From: Roseateles toxinivorans | GTDB lineage: Bacteria; Pseudomonadota; Gammaproteobacteria; Burkholderiales; Burkholderiaceae_C | NCBI RefSeq assembly: GCF_004362525.1 | Contig: NZ_SNXS01000007.1 | Coordinates: forward strand, 1-64,000 | DNA: 64,000 nt | Reading direction: 5' to 3' | Shown here: piece by piece, positions 53,907-61,305 of the stretch | How positions within the stretch are numbered: the stretch's first letter is position 1 | Layout: each line of letters begins with the position of its first letter | Notes under the pieces: generated by a model | Seen by the model: the letters and a program-made list of their open reading frames with translations, nothing else | Told to the model about the DNA's origin: nothing | Databases searched by the model: none | Made by a program: the position numbers and the translations under genes

Positions 53907-54011
53907 ATGAACACCAAACTGAACACCGCCCCCGTCGTCGTCGAAGCCATCAGCATCGACGAGCTCGCCGTGCGTGAAGAGTACGCGGCCTGCGCGACCA
54001 TCACCAAGTAA
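53907..54011 (+). CDS. short peptide B: paralogous putative precursor
   Basis: A 34-residue paralogue of peptide A with AAGG before the ATG. After alignment, VEAISIDELAVREEYAAC (residues 12-29) differs from A only at Ile for Leu, while the tail is CATITK against CCTIVK. The single Cys29 aligns with Cys35 of A; A's second Cys is Ala here. Strong conservation of the leader and drift in the N-terminus and last residues indicate selection for recognition by shared enzymes. It is the last gene before the 13-bp-stem hairpin. Confidence 0.68.
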   Translation: MNTKLNTAPVVVEAISIDELAVREEYAACATITK

Positions 54012-54033
54012 GACCGCCAAGTAAGACCGGTCT

Positions 54034-54063
54034 GCGAGAAGGCCGCGGCCGCGGCCTTCTCGC
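54034..54063 (+). terminator. strong hairpin after the peptide genes
   Basis: A perfect 13-bp stem, GCGAGAAGGCCGC (54034-54046) with GCGGCCTTCTCGC (54051-54063), and a GGCC loop. No U-tract follows, so it may act as a partial terminator or an RNA-stability element that keeps the peptides in excess over the enzymes encoded just after. Such elements are common between RiPP precursor and enzyme genes. Confidence 0.65.
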
Positions 54064-54103
54064 CCCTCCGGCTGCCGCTTCATCGAATCCGTCTGGAGCT
54101 TCC

Positions 54104-55024
54104 ATGCACAAGGTCACCAACGTCAGCGTCCTGTCCAATATCGTTCGCCTCGGCGTCACCGACAGGCAGCACGCCTACTCGACATTACGCCGCTGGCGCC
54201 GCATCCAGAACGTCACCAAGCAGGTGCTGCAGGCACGCACCACCGACAGCGTGCGCTGGCGTGCCGACGCGGGCCTGCCGACGCAGCCGCAGGACCGCCT
54301 GTTCATGTCCTTCCACTACGGCCTGTGGTACATCAATCTGGCGGCGATGGCCAAGGCCACCGGCTGCCACAGGGTCTATTGCCTGGTCGGCGAGATCCAC
54401 CCCAGCTACAACGACCGCATGGCCGCGATGGCCCGCGCCGCCGGCATCGAGATTGTGCTGATCTCGGGCGGCATTGCGATGCTGCGCGGTGTGCGCCAGG
54501 CCCGTGCCGAGGGCGCCCTGATGTTCGTGCTGGTCGACGTGCCCTGGGGCATGGGCGGCGAGCCGGACCAGCGCTTCCCCTTCCTCACCGGCCATATCGA
54601 TGCCCGCTCGGCCCTGTTCACCTTCGCCGAGCGCGCCGGCCTGCAGCCGCATCTGCTCGTCGCCGACTACGACGAGGCGCAGCGCGCCACCGTCATCCGC
54701 CATCACGAGATCGACTCACAAAGCGAATGCTTCACCCTGCTGGAGCGCTATGTGGCCGACAAGCCCTGGCTGTGGGAGCGCCTGATCGACGTGCACAAAT
54801 ACAGCAGCCAGTCGGGCGAGCGCCCGCACCTGCCGTTCAAGGTCGCCAACGACTTCTACGTCGCCGATATGGCCAGCCTGCAGGTCTCGCGCGTCAACCG
54901 CTCGCTGTACGAGCAGATGCTCGAGTCGCGTCGCCTGGCCTCGCAGGGCCGCCCGGCCGATGCCGCCTCACTGCTGGAGCATATTCATGCAAGCACGAAT
55001 CTGGCTGTCCGGTCGGTGTTTTGA
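54104..55024 (+). CDS. LpxL/HtrB-like acyltransferase (LPLAT superfamily)
   Basis: A 306-residue protein resembling the Kdo2-lipid A acyltransferase group. His71 in FMSFHYGLWYINL matches the catalytic His of the HxxxxD/E motif region, and VDVPWGMGGEPDQRFPFLTG (144-163), with SALFTFAERAG after it, is the usual acceptor loop. There is no clear N-terminal membrane anchor, and sequence outside these blocks is unusual. The peptide genes precede it and an M50 protease gene overlaps its end, so it may transfer a fatty acyl group to the peptide rather than to lipid A. GGAG precedes the ATG. Confidence 0.75.
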   Translation: MHKVTNVSVLSNIVRLGVTDRQHAYSTLRRWRRIQNVTKQVLQARTTDSVRWRADAGLPTQPQDRLFMSFHYGLWYINLAAMAKATGCHRVYCLVGEIHPSYNDRMAAMARAAGIEIVLISGGIAMLRGVRQARAEGALMFVLVDVPWGMGGEPDQRFPFLTGHIDARSALFTFAERAGLQPHLLVADYDEAQRATVIRHHEIDSQSECFTLLERYVADKPWLWERLIDVHKYSSQSGERPHLPFKVANDFYVADMASLQVSRVNRSLYEQMLESRRLASQGRPADAASLLEHIHASTNLAVRSVF

Positions 55025-56111
55025 GTGCCGGGTCGAGCGCATCGAGCCCTCGGCCGACGCCTGGATCGTCAAGACCCGGGCCCGGCGCTACTTCCGCTTC
55101 GACACCCCCACCATCGCCCTGCTGCGCCAGCTGATGAGCGGCGAGGGCCCCGACCTCGAACAGCCCGAGCAGGCGAGCGCCCTGAGCTTCGTTCAGGGCC
55201 ATCTGATCCCGCTGGGCATCTTCGCCCCCGTCGATGAGGCGGCCGAGGCTCCAGCCGCCCACGCCAGCACCGGCGCGATGCGCTGGCAGCGCCAGTTGCT
55301 GGCCGCGCGCCAGGTGCGCCCGCTGGCGGCCATGCTGGCGCCCCTCTACGCGCCCTGGGTGCTGCTGCCGCTGATGCTGCTGTGCCTGGCCCTGCTGGCC
55401 CGCTACGCGATGCACAGCACCGAGTTGCTCGGCTACCGCGATCTGCTGACCTACGCGCCGCAGGAACTGCTGCTGCTGGTGGCGGTGGCCGTGGGCCGCG
55501 GCCTGCTGCATGAACTCGGCCATGCCGCCGCCTGTTGGCGCTACACCGGCTCGGTCGGGGCGATAGGCTTCGGCATTTTCATGACCACGCCAGTGCTGTA
55601 CTGCGACGTGTCCGACATCCATCTGCTGCCGCGCCGTGCCAAGGCCATGGTCGGCATGGCCGGCACGGTGATGGACATCGTCTTCCTGACCCTGATGGTC
55701 GGCCTGGCCGGCAGCGACATCGGCGTGATGAAGGTGTTCTGGCTCAGCCTGATGGCGATTGCCTTCAATCTCGTGCCCTTCTATCGCAATGACGGCTTCT
55801 GGGTCATCAACGACCTGGCCGGCACCGACGACCTGCTCAAGCAGAGTCTGGCCGCCTGCCGTGCCGGCAAGGCCAGGCTCAGGGACTGGGCACTGCTGGC
55901 CTTCATGGCCGGCTGCGCGGGGGCCATCGTGGTGCTGGGCTGGATGTTCGCGACCGAGGCCGGCCCGCAACAGTTGGTCGACATCGCCCGGCTGATGCCC
56001 AGCTTCCCCGGCGTCGTGCTGGCTCTGGTGACTGGGCTGCAATACGCGGCCCTGGTGTTCGGCCTGCTCTCGGCGCTAAAGCTGCTGCCGAGGCTGATGC
56101 GCCGAAAGTGA
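54987..56111 (+). CDS. M50-type membrane peptide metalloprotease with PqqD-like N-terminus
   Basis: A 374-residue membrane protein. Residues 1-80 look like a small winged-helix/PqqD-like module (VERIEPSADAWIVKTRARRY, PTIALLRQLMSGEGPDLEQP). Residues 115-370 have about six helices with zinc motif HELGH at 175-179 and the third-ligand block NLVPFYRNDGFWVIND with Asp269. This is the layout of YydH/SdpB-related 'peptide zinc metalloproteases' that process exported peptides. The ATG at 54987 has GGAG 7 nt before it, overlapping the acyltransferase gene by 38 bp, so they are coupled. Confidence 0.8.
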   Translation: MQARIWLSGRCFECRVERIEPSADAWIVKTRARRYFRFDTPTIALLRQLMSGEGPDLEQPEQASALSFVQGHLIPLGIFAPVDEAAEAPAAHASTGAMRWQRQLLAARQVRPLAAMLAPLYAPWVLLPLMLLCLALLARYAMHSTELLGYRDLLTYAPQELLLLVAVAVGRGLLHELGHAAACWRYTGSVGAIGFGIFMTTPVLYCDVSDIHLLPRRAKAMVGMAGTVMDIVFLTLMVGLAGSDIGVMKVFWLSLMAIAFNLVPFYRNDGFWVINDLAGTDDLLKQSLAACRAGKARLRDWALLAFMAGCAGAIVVLGWMFATEAGPQQLVDIARLMPSFPGVVLALVTGLQYAALVFGLLSALKLLPRLMRRK

Positions 56112-56224
56112 GGCGTGGCCATGCGCACACCGAAGCAGTGTTTTGGCGCGCGACGAGGACTGGCCTCGCACACGCTGTGGCTGGCGTGCAGCCATCGCCC
56201 GGCGTCTAGGCCCAGTCTGCGCGA

Positions 56225-56483
56225 GACCAAGCGCTTTGCCGTCACCTCGGCCGGCGGCCCCATCTCATGCACGCGGCCCTGGTGCATGCAGATCACGCGG
56301 TCCGAGGCCTTGCGCGCAAAGCTCATCTCGTGGGTGACCATCAGCAAGGTCATGCCCTACTCGGCCAGGCTCTCGACGACGCGCAGCACCTCGCCGGCCA
56401 GCTCCGGGTCCAGCGCGCTGGTGAGCTGGTCGCACAGCAGCACGGCCGGCTCCATCGCCAGCGCCCGGGCGATCGCCACCTCC
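56225..56483 (-). pseudogene. remnant of an amino-acid ABC transporter ATPase
   Basis: Minus-strand reading gives REVAIARALAMEPAVLLCDQ, then LTSALDPELAGEVLRVV, a TAG stop at about 56359-56361, and in the same frame GMTLLMVTHEMSFARKASDR. These are the signature end, Walker B and switch His of a GlnQ/HisP-type ATPase. The 5' half (Walker A) is missing, the stop interrupts the frame and the Walker B Glu-Pro reads Gln-Leu, so it is dead. No other transporter genes remain. The 158 bp from 56484 to the toxin gene contain nothing I recognise. Confidence 0.8.
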
Positions 56484-56641
56484 CTTTTGCGTGAGAAGTA
56501 ACGGACTCAGCTAGACAATCTGCAGCAGGGAAAAAGGCGAAGGAGCGATGATCGCGCTGCCAGTTGGGGAGCACGAAACACCCCGGCTATGACGCTTGCA
56601 GCAGGCAATCCTTGCCGCCTGATGCACGAGACGGCTTCGGT

Positions 56642-57067
56642 TCAACCCACTTCCCAGGGATTGCTGAGCGTCAGGCCAACACCGTCAAAGTCGCTGACAT
56701 TGCGCGTGGCCAACGTGGCGCGTTGGCTCAGGGCGATGGCGGCAATCTGCGCGTCGAACTGCGAGATCGGTCGGCCGGCGCTGCGTCGCGCCGCCACGAC
56801 CTCGGCATAGAGCGCGGCGGCGGCGCCATCGAACGGCAATATGCGTCCGGCAAAGTCTTCGCCGAACAGGCCGTCCAGCGCCAGCTGCAGCTGCGTGCGG
56901 CGCTTGCCGGCGGGCAACAATCGGGCGCCCAGCAACATCTCGGCCTGCGTCACATCGCTGATGAACAGGCTGTCGGTCGGTTGCCGTGCAAACCAGGCCA
57001 GCACCGCCTCGTCGGGCTGGGCGCGCAGCAACTCGGACAGTACGTTGGTGTCGAGCAGGGTCGCCAT
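56642..57067 (-). CDS. PIN-domain toxin, VapC/FitB family
   Basis: A 141-residue ribonuclease-type toxin. Acidic catalytic residues of the PIN fold are present: LLDTNVLSELLR with Asp6, FISDVTQAEMLLG, FDAQIAAIAL and ATRNVSDFDGVGL. The FitB-like pattern (SELLRAQPDEAVLAWFARQP) suggests plasmid-type VapBC/FitAB. It follows the antitoxin gene by 5 bp, as usual. Confidence 0.92.
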   Translation of the reverse strand: MATLLDTNVLSELLRAQPDEAVLAWFARQPTDSLFISDVTQAEMLLGARLLPAGKRRTQLQLALDGLFGEDFAGRILPFDGAAAALYAEVVAARRSAGRPISQFDAQIAAIALSQRATLATRNVSDFDGVGLTLSNPWEVG

Positions 57068-57072
57068 CGGTG

Positions 57073-57366
57073 CTACTTGCCTGCCGGCTTGGCGCGCCGC
57101 ATGGCCGTCGGTATCGCGGCTCCGCCAAAGTCTGGAGGCGGTCGCACGGGCTCTCGTGCCTCAAGCGGCAGATTGACGTCCCCCAGGCCCGCAAACCGGG
57201 CGCGGATGCGCCGTGCCAGGTCTGCTGTTGGCGCAGGCGATTCGATCAAGGCTGCGCGCAGGATCTGACGCGCCTCTTCTTCCATCGAGCGGTTGCGGTG
57301 CGCGGCTCGGATGCGCAGGCGCTGCTTGAGCACCTCGTCAAGATCGCGAATGGTGAGTGTGGCCAT
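57073..57366 (-). CDS. FitA/VapB-type antitoxin, ribbon-helix-helix
   Basis: A 97-residue antitoxin. MATLTIRDLDEVLKQRLRIR and SMEEEARQILRAAL form the Arc/MetJ ribbon-helix-helix DNA-binding domain typical of FitA; the C-terminal tail (LPLEAREPVRPPPDFGGAAI) would block the PIN toxin. Gene order antitoxin-toxin and the palindromes just upstream fit autoregulation. Confidence 0.92.
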   Translation of the reverse strand: MATLTIRDLDEVLKQRLRIRAAHRNRSMEEEARQILRAALIESPAPTADLARRIRARFAGLGDVNLPLEAREPVRPPPDFGGAAIPTAMRRAKPAGK

Positions 57367-57397
57367 GCTGACTCTCCCGGCTTTTCTCGGCTGTAAG

Positions 57398-57429
57398 GCA
57401 TTGTATTCAATGCTGTCATTGACAGCATT
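57398..57429. promoter_or_regulatory. toxin-antitoxin operator palindromes
   Basis: AATGCTGTCA (57409-57418) and TGACAGCATT (57420-57429) form a perfect 10-bp dyad with a 1-bp centre. A second dyad, GCATTG-TATT-CAATGC (57398-57413), overlaps its left arm. They lie 31-63 bp before the antitoxin start, the position where FitA-type proteins bind. Confidence 0.62.
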
Positions 57430-57589
57430 GCCAGGCCGTCACCCGAACAGCCCGCTAGGTGCGCCAGCGCACCGACAGCGGCGGCCTCAGGCCCTAGCCT
57501 GAGCCGTCTGGAATGCCCAAGGTGTTCTGGGCAGCGTTGCCCTGGCAAGCCGAATGTTTCGGCCCCGGCCCCAACCATGAGAGTTCCCT

Positions 57590-58267
57590 ATGCAACTCAA
57601 GCGTACCCTTCCCCTGGCCGCCGCCCTGGCCACCATGGCCCTGGCCTCGACCAGCGCGATGGCCCTGGCCTCCTACGGCGATGTGGCCGCACCGGGCGTC
57701 TATTTCGGCACCGGCAACGTCAACGGCAACTGGACGATGGACACCGACAGCGGTGTCGAAGTCGCCCTGCGCGCAAAGAACCGCCAGACCCTCCAGACGA
57801 TAGACGGCTCCAGCGGCACCTATATGGCCGAGCTGGGCGCCTGCCTGACCTGCAGCGGCGCGCCCAAGGCGATGTGGAGCTATGAGTTCTCTGTCAACAG
57901 CGGCAGCCTCAGTGGCGTGACGTATCTGCTGGGCATAGACCATGACCCCAGCGCCGGCGTCAGCTACTCCTGGGTGGACCCGGCCGCACATTGGGCCGAC
58001 AACGCCATCGCCGCCGCGCCTTTCAACGGCTTCCAGAACTCGCAGAACGTGCTGTTCGCCAGCACGCCCGGCGGTCCCTTCGACGTGAATATGGCAGGGC
58101 TGTACAGCGTCACGCTGCAGGCCTGGAACAACACGTCGATGCTGGCCAGCACGACGATGAATGTGCAGGTCGGTGCCGTGCCCGAACCCGAGACCTATGC
58201 CCTGATGTTCGCCGGCCTGGGCGTGCTGGGCTTCGTGGCACGCCGTCGCGCCCGCAAGCAGGCGTGA
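57590..58267 (+). CDS. PEP-CTERM sorted surface protein
   Basis: A 225-residue exported protein with an N-terminal signal peptide (LPLAAALATMALASTSAMA) and a C-terminal sorting signal: VPEPETYALMFAGLGVLGFV followed by ARRRARKQA, the PEP motif, membrane helix and basic tail recognised by exosortase EpsH systems. The middle, with a Cys pair ACLTCSG and YLLGIDHDPSAGVSYSW, has no clear domain. Such proteins are often linked to exopolysaccharide or biofilm matrix. No exosortase gene is in the window. Confidence 0.93.
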   Translation: MQLKRTLPLAAALATMALASTSAMALASYGDVAAPGVYFGTGNVNGNWTMDTDSGVEVALRAKNRQTLQTIDGSSGTYMAELGACLTCSGAPKAMWSYEFSVNSGSLSGVTYLLGIDHDPSAGVSYSWVDPAAHWADNAIAAAPFNGFQNSQNVLFASTPGGPFDVNMAGLYSVTLQAWNNTSMLASTTMNVQVGAVPEPETYALMFAGLGVLGFVARRRARKQA

Positions 58268-58390
58268 AGCTGTGCGGGCCCGCACAGGGCCTGCGCTGCA
58301 ACAACTGATACACCGATGAAGCGAGGCCCCAACCTGCGCCTCGCACACTTCGGCCAACGGGCCCGGTCGGAACCCGAACGGAACACACCC

Positions 58391-58594
58391 ATGAACGCCT
58401 TGCGCCCAGCCGCCCTTCCCTCGATCGCCCAGCACTGCATCGTGGCCGCCGCCGTCGCTGCGGTCGGCGGCCTGTTGCTCGCGTATGTACACGTCTGCCG
58501 TTCCTCGGTGGACGAGGGGGTGCGTTGGCGAGCCGAGCAGCGCGCGTCGGCCCATGCGATCTACCTGAACGGTCGAACCGTAGCGCGCCGCTGA
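58391..58594 (+). CDS. small membrane protein, function unknown
   Basis: A 67-residue product with one hydrophobic segment (CIVAAAVAAVGGLLLAYVHV, residues 16-35) and a basic, hydrophilic C-terminus (RWRAEQRASAHAIYLNGRTV). It follows the PEP-CTERM gene by 124 bp and precedes an intrinsic terminator, which favours it being real. No family recognised. Confidence 0.55.
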   Translation: MNALRPAALPSIAQHCIVAAAVAAVGGLLLAYVHVCRSSVDEGVRWRAEQRASAHAIYLNGRTVARR

Positions 58595-58609
58595 CGGCTG
58601 CCAGGTCGA

Positions 58610-58639
58610 CGGCTCGCTCCGCAGGGAGCCGGCTTTTTT
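58610..58639 (+). terminator. intrinsic terminator
   Basis: Stem CGGCTC (58610-58615) with GAGCCG (58626-58631), a 10-base loop and a run of six T at 58634-58639. It ends the transcript of the small membrane protein, 44 bp before the kinase gene. Confidence 0.75.
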
Positions 58640-58682
58640 CCCTGGCCCTGGGCGGCCAGCGGCGGCTGGGCTACAGTGGCCC

Positions 58683-61295
58683 ATGCCCTCAGCGCCCCCC
58701 GCATCCCCGTCCAGGCCGTGGCATACGCCACCGGCGCGGCGCCCCATGCGGCGCACGCTGATCCTGTTCGCTGCCGCGGTGGTGCTGGTGTCCGGCGCAT
58801 TGCTGGCGAGCTCCCTGGCCTATCTGCGTGGCCAGGCGATCGCGTCCGGCGAGCGCTTGACGGCCTCGCTGGCCCAGGTGATCGAGGAGCAGACCTCACG
58901 CACCGTTCAGACGGTCGATCAGCAGCTGCAACTGGCGGCCAACCGGCTGACGCAGCTCGAGGCCTCGGGCGGCCTCAATGAGGCTTCGGCGCGCACCGTG
59001 TTGCGCGAGCAGCTCAAGGATCTGCCCTTTCTTCGCGCGATGTGGGTGCTCGACGCTCAGGGCCGCATCGCCTTTGATTCGGACACCGGCAATATCGGCG
59101 TCGATCTGTCCCAGCGTGCCTATGTCCAGGCCTACCGTACGCGACCGGACGCCGGTTTTCAGCTCGGTGCACCCATCCTCAGCCGGACCACCGGCACCTG
59201 GCTGATACCCGCCACCCGACCGCTGAGACGCAGTGATGGCAGCATCGAGCGGCTGATCGTCGCGGCGATCGAGCCACCCTATTTCGACAGCCTCTGGCGA
59301 GGCCTTGAAGTGGGCGACGGCGGCTCGGTGACGCTGTTCCGAAAGGACGGCACGCTGATGATGCGCAGTCCCTTCGATCCTGCCAGCATGGGCAAGACCT
59401 TCGGCGATGCCCCGATGTTCCGCCTCTGGATGAAGGGCGCCAGCAACGGCAGCCTGCAGCGGGCCAGCGTCGTTGACGGCCGCCCGCGCCTCTTTGCCTA
59501 CCGCGCCCTGTCGGTGCAACCGGAACTGGCCGTCGTGGCCGGCCAGTCGCTCGATCTGGTGCTGGCGCCCTGGCGCTGGCTGGCCACCGTGGCCATCGCC
59601 GCTTGGGCCGCCGCCTGCGTCGCCGTGATCGTGATGGGCGTCTTTCTCGACCGCGCCTGGGCGGCCAGCCGGCGGGCCGAGCACGAAGCCAGCGAGACCG
59701 CACTGCGGCTGTCGCTGGCGACCGATGCAGCGACCATAGGCGTATGGGACTGGGACACCCGCCAGGCCACCCAGTGGTATGCCACGCCGACCTACTTCAC
59801 GATGATGGGAGATCCGCCGCTGACGGACTTCGGCACGCGCAACGAGTGGCTGGAGCGCCTGCACCCGCAGGACAAGCAGGCCGTGGTCGAGCGCATCGCC
59901 GCCGTGCTTGCCGGCAGCGATGTGCCCTACCACTACGAGGCGCGGCTGCGTCATGCCGACGGCAGCTACCGCTGGGTCAGCGTCACCGGTCAGGTGCTGG
60001 ATCGCGACGAGCACGGCAAGCCGACGCGGATGATGGGTGTGCGCATCGACATCACCGAGCGCAAGCAGACGGAGGACGCGCTGCGCAACAGCGAGGCCCG
60101 CTACCGCGAGCTGTTCTACAGCAACCCCCAGCCGATGTGGGTGTTCGATGACGAGACCCTGGCCTTTCTGGCCGTCAACACGGCGGCGGTCGTGCACTAC
60201 GGCTACAGCGAGGCCGAGTTCCTGTCCATGACGATCGCCGACATGCGTCCCAGCGAAGACCGTGCCGCCCTGCTCAATCGGGTGGCAAGACCGGCGGAGG
60301 GCCTGCACAACGCCGGCCTGCACACCCATCTGCGACGCGATGGCAGCCGCATCCTGGTCGAGATTTCCACGCACTCGCTGGACTTCGGGGGCCGACCTGC
60401 GCGACTGGTGCTGAGCCGCGACGTGACGGAGATGAAGCGCGCCCAGCAGGCGCTGGAGGACTTGAACCACCAGCTCGAGGCCCGTGTCGAGGCCCGCAGC
60501 CGCGAACTCGAGCAGACCATGGCCCAGCTGCTGCATGCGGAGAAACTGGCCGCCCTGGGCAGCCTGGTGACCGGCATGGCCCACGAGCTGAACACCCCTA
60601 TCGGCAATGTGCTGGTCGTGGCCTCGACGCTCAAGGCGGATGTCGTGCGCTGCGGCGAGCGACTGCTGGCGGGCAGTGCCCGCCGCTCCGAGGTCGCGGC
60701 CTGGACCACCAGGCTGAGCGAGGCCGGCGAAATGATAGAGCGAGAGGCCGCCCGCGCCGCCAAGCTGATCGCCGACTTCAAGCTGGTGGCCGCCGGGCCC
60801 GAAAGCGCCAAGCGCCAGGACTTCGCCTTGCTGGGCCTGGTCGAGCGGGCGCGGCAGCACCTGCCGGCGCTTGAGGCCGGAGGCCCGCACAGGGTGCAGA
60901 TCGAGGTGCCCTCCAACATCCGGATGGACAGCTTCCCCGACGCGCTGGAACAGGTCCTGGTCAATCTACTGGGCAACGCCCTGCTCCATGCCTTCAGCGC
61001 CACCCGCCCGGGCACCGTCCGGGTCGTCGCGGAGCCGGACGGTGACCAGGTCGTGCTCCGTATCGAAGACGATGGCTGCGGCATGGCCGAGGACGTGCTC
61101 AGGCACGTCTTCGATCCGTTTTACACCACCCGTCTGGGCCAGGGTGGCAGCGGGCTGGGGCTCTACATCGTCTACAACCTGGTCACCGGACTGCTGGGCG
61201 GCAGCATCAAGGCGGAGAGTTCGCCGGGCCAGGGCACGCACTTCGAGATGCGGTTGCCACGGACGGGCGGCCCGCAGCCAGTTGGCAGCGATTGA
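58683..61295 (+). CDS. hybrid-less sensor histidine kinase with dCache and PAS domains
   Basis: An 870-residue kinase. One membrane helix lies near 25-45, a periplasmic Cache-type sensor near 50-295 (YVQAYRTRPDAGFQLGAPIL), a second helix near 300-325, two PAS domains (about 340-465, 470-590), a coiled coil, then HisKA with His in LVTGMAHELNTPIGNVL and the HATPase N box (NLLGNALLHAF) and G boxes (DDGCGMAEDV, GSGLGLYIVYN). It has no receiver domain and no partner regulator adjacent, so its target must be encoded elsewhere. ATG at 58746 is an alternative start. Confidence 0.92.
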   Translation: MPSAPPASPSRPWHTPPARRPMRRTLILFAAAVVLVSGALLASSLAYLRGQAIASGERLTASLAQVIEEQTSRTVQTVDQQLQLAANRLTQLEASGGLNEASARTVLREQLKDLPFLRAMWVLDAQGRIAFDSDTGNIGVDLSQRAYVQAYRTRPDAGFQLGAPILSRTTGTWLIPATRPLRRSDGSIERLIVAAIEPPYFDSLWRGLEVGDGGSVTLFRKDGTLMMRSPFDPASMGKTFGDAPMFRLWMKGASNGSLQRASVVDGRPRLFAYRALSVQPELAVVAGQSLDLVLAPWRWLATVAIAAWAAACVAVIVMGVFLDRAWAASRRAEHEASETALRLSLATDAATIGVWDWDTRQATQWYATPTYFTMMGDPPLTDFGTRNEWLERLHPQDKQAVVERIAAVLAGSDVPYHYEARLRHADGSYRWVSVTGQVLDRDEHGKPTRMMGVRIDITERKQTEDALRNSEARYRELFYSNPQPMWVFDDETLAFLAVNTAAVVHYGYSEAEFLSMTIADMRPSEDRAALLNRVARPAEGLHNAGLHTHLRRDGSRILVEISTHSLDFGGRPARLVLSRDVTEMKRAQQALEDLNHQLEARVEARSRELEQTMAQLLHAEKLAALGSLVTGMAHELNTPIGNVLVVASTLKADVVRCGERLLAGSARRSEVAAWTTRLSEAGEMIEREAARAAKLIADFKLVAAGPESAKRQDFALLGLVERARQHLPALEAGGPHRVQIEVPSNIRMDSFPDALEQVLVNLLGNALLHAFSATRPGTVRVVAEPDGDQVVLRIEDDGCGMAEDVLRHVFDPFYTTRLGQGGSGLGLYIVYNLVTGLLGGSIKAESSPGQGTHFEMRLPRTGGPQPVGSD

Positions 61296-61305
61296 GCCGG
61301 CTTGC

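Noticed and set aside
55781..56353. 190-codon minus-strand frame over the end of the M50 gene
   Set aside because: Its first 50 codons belong to the decayed ABC ATPase and the rest is an antisense shadow of the M50 gene, so it is not an intact gene.
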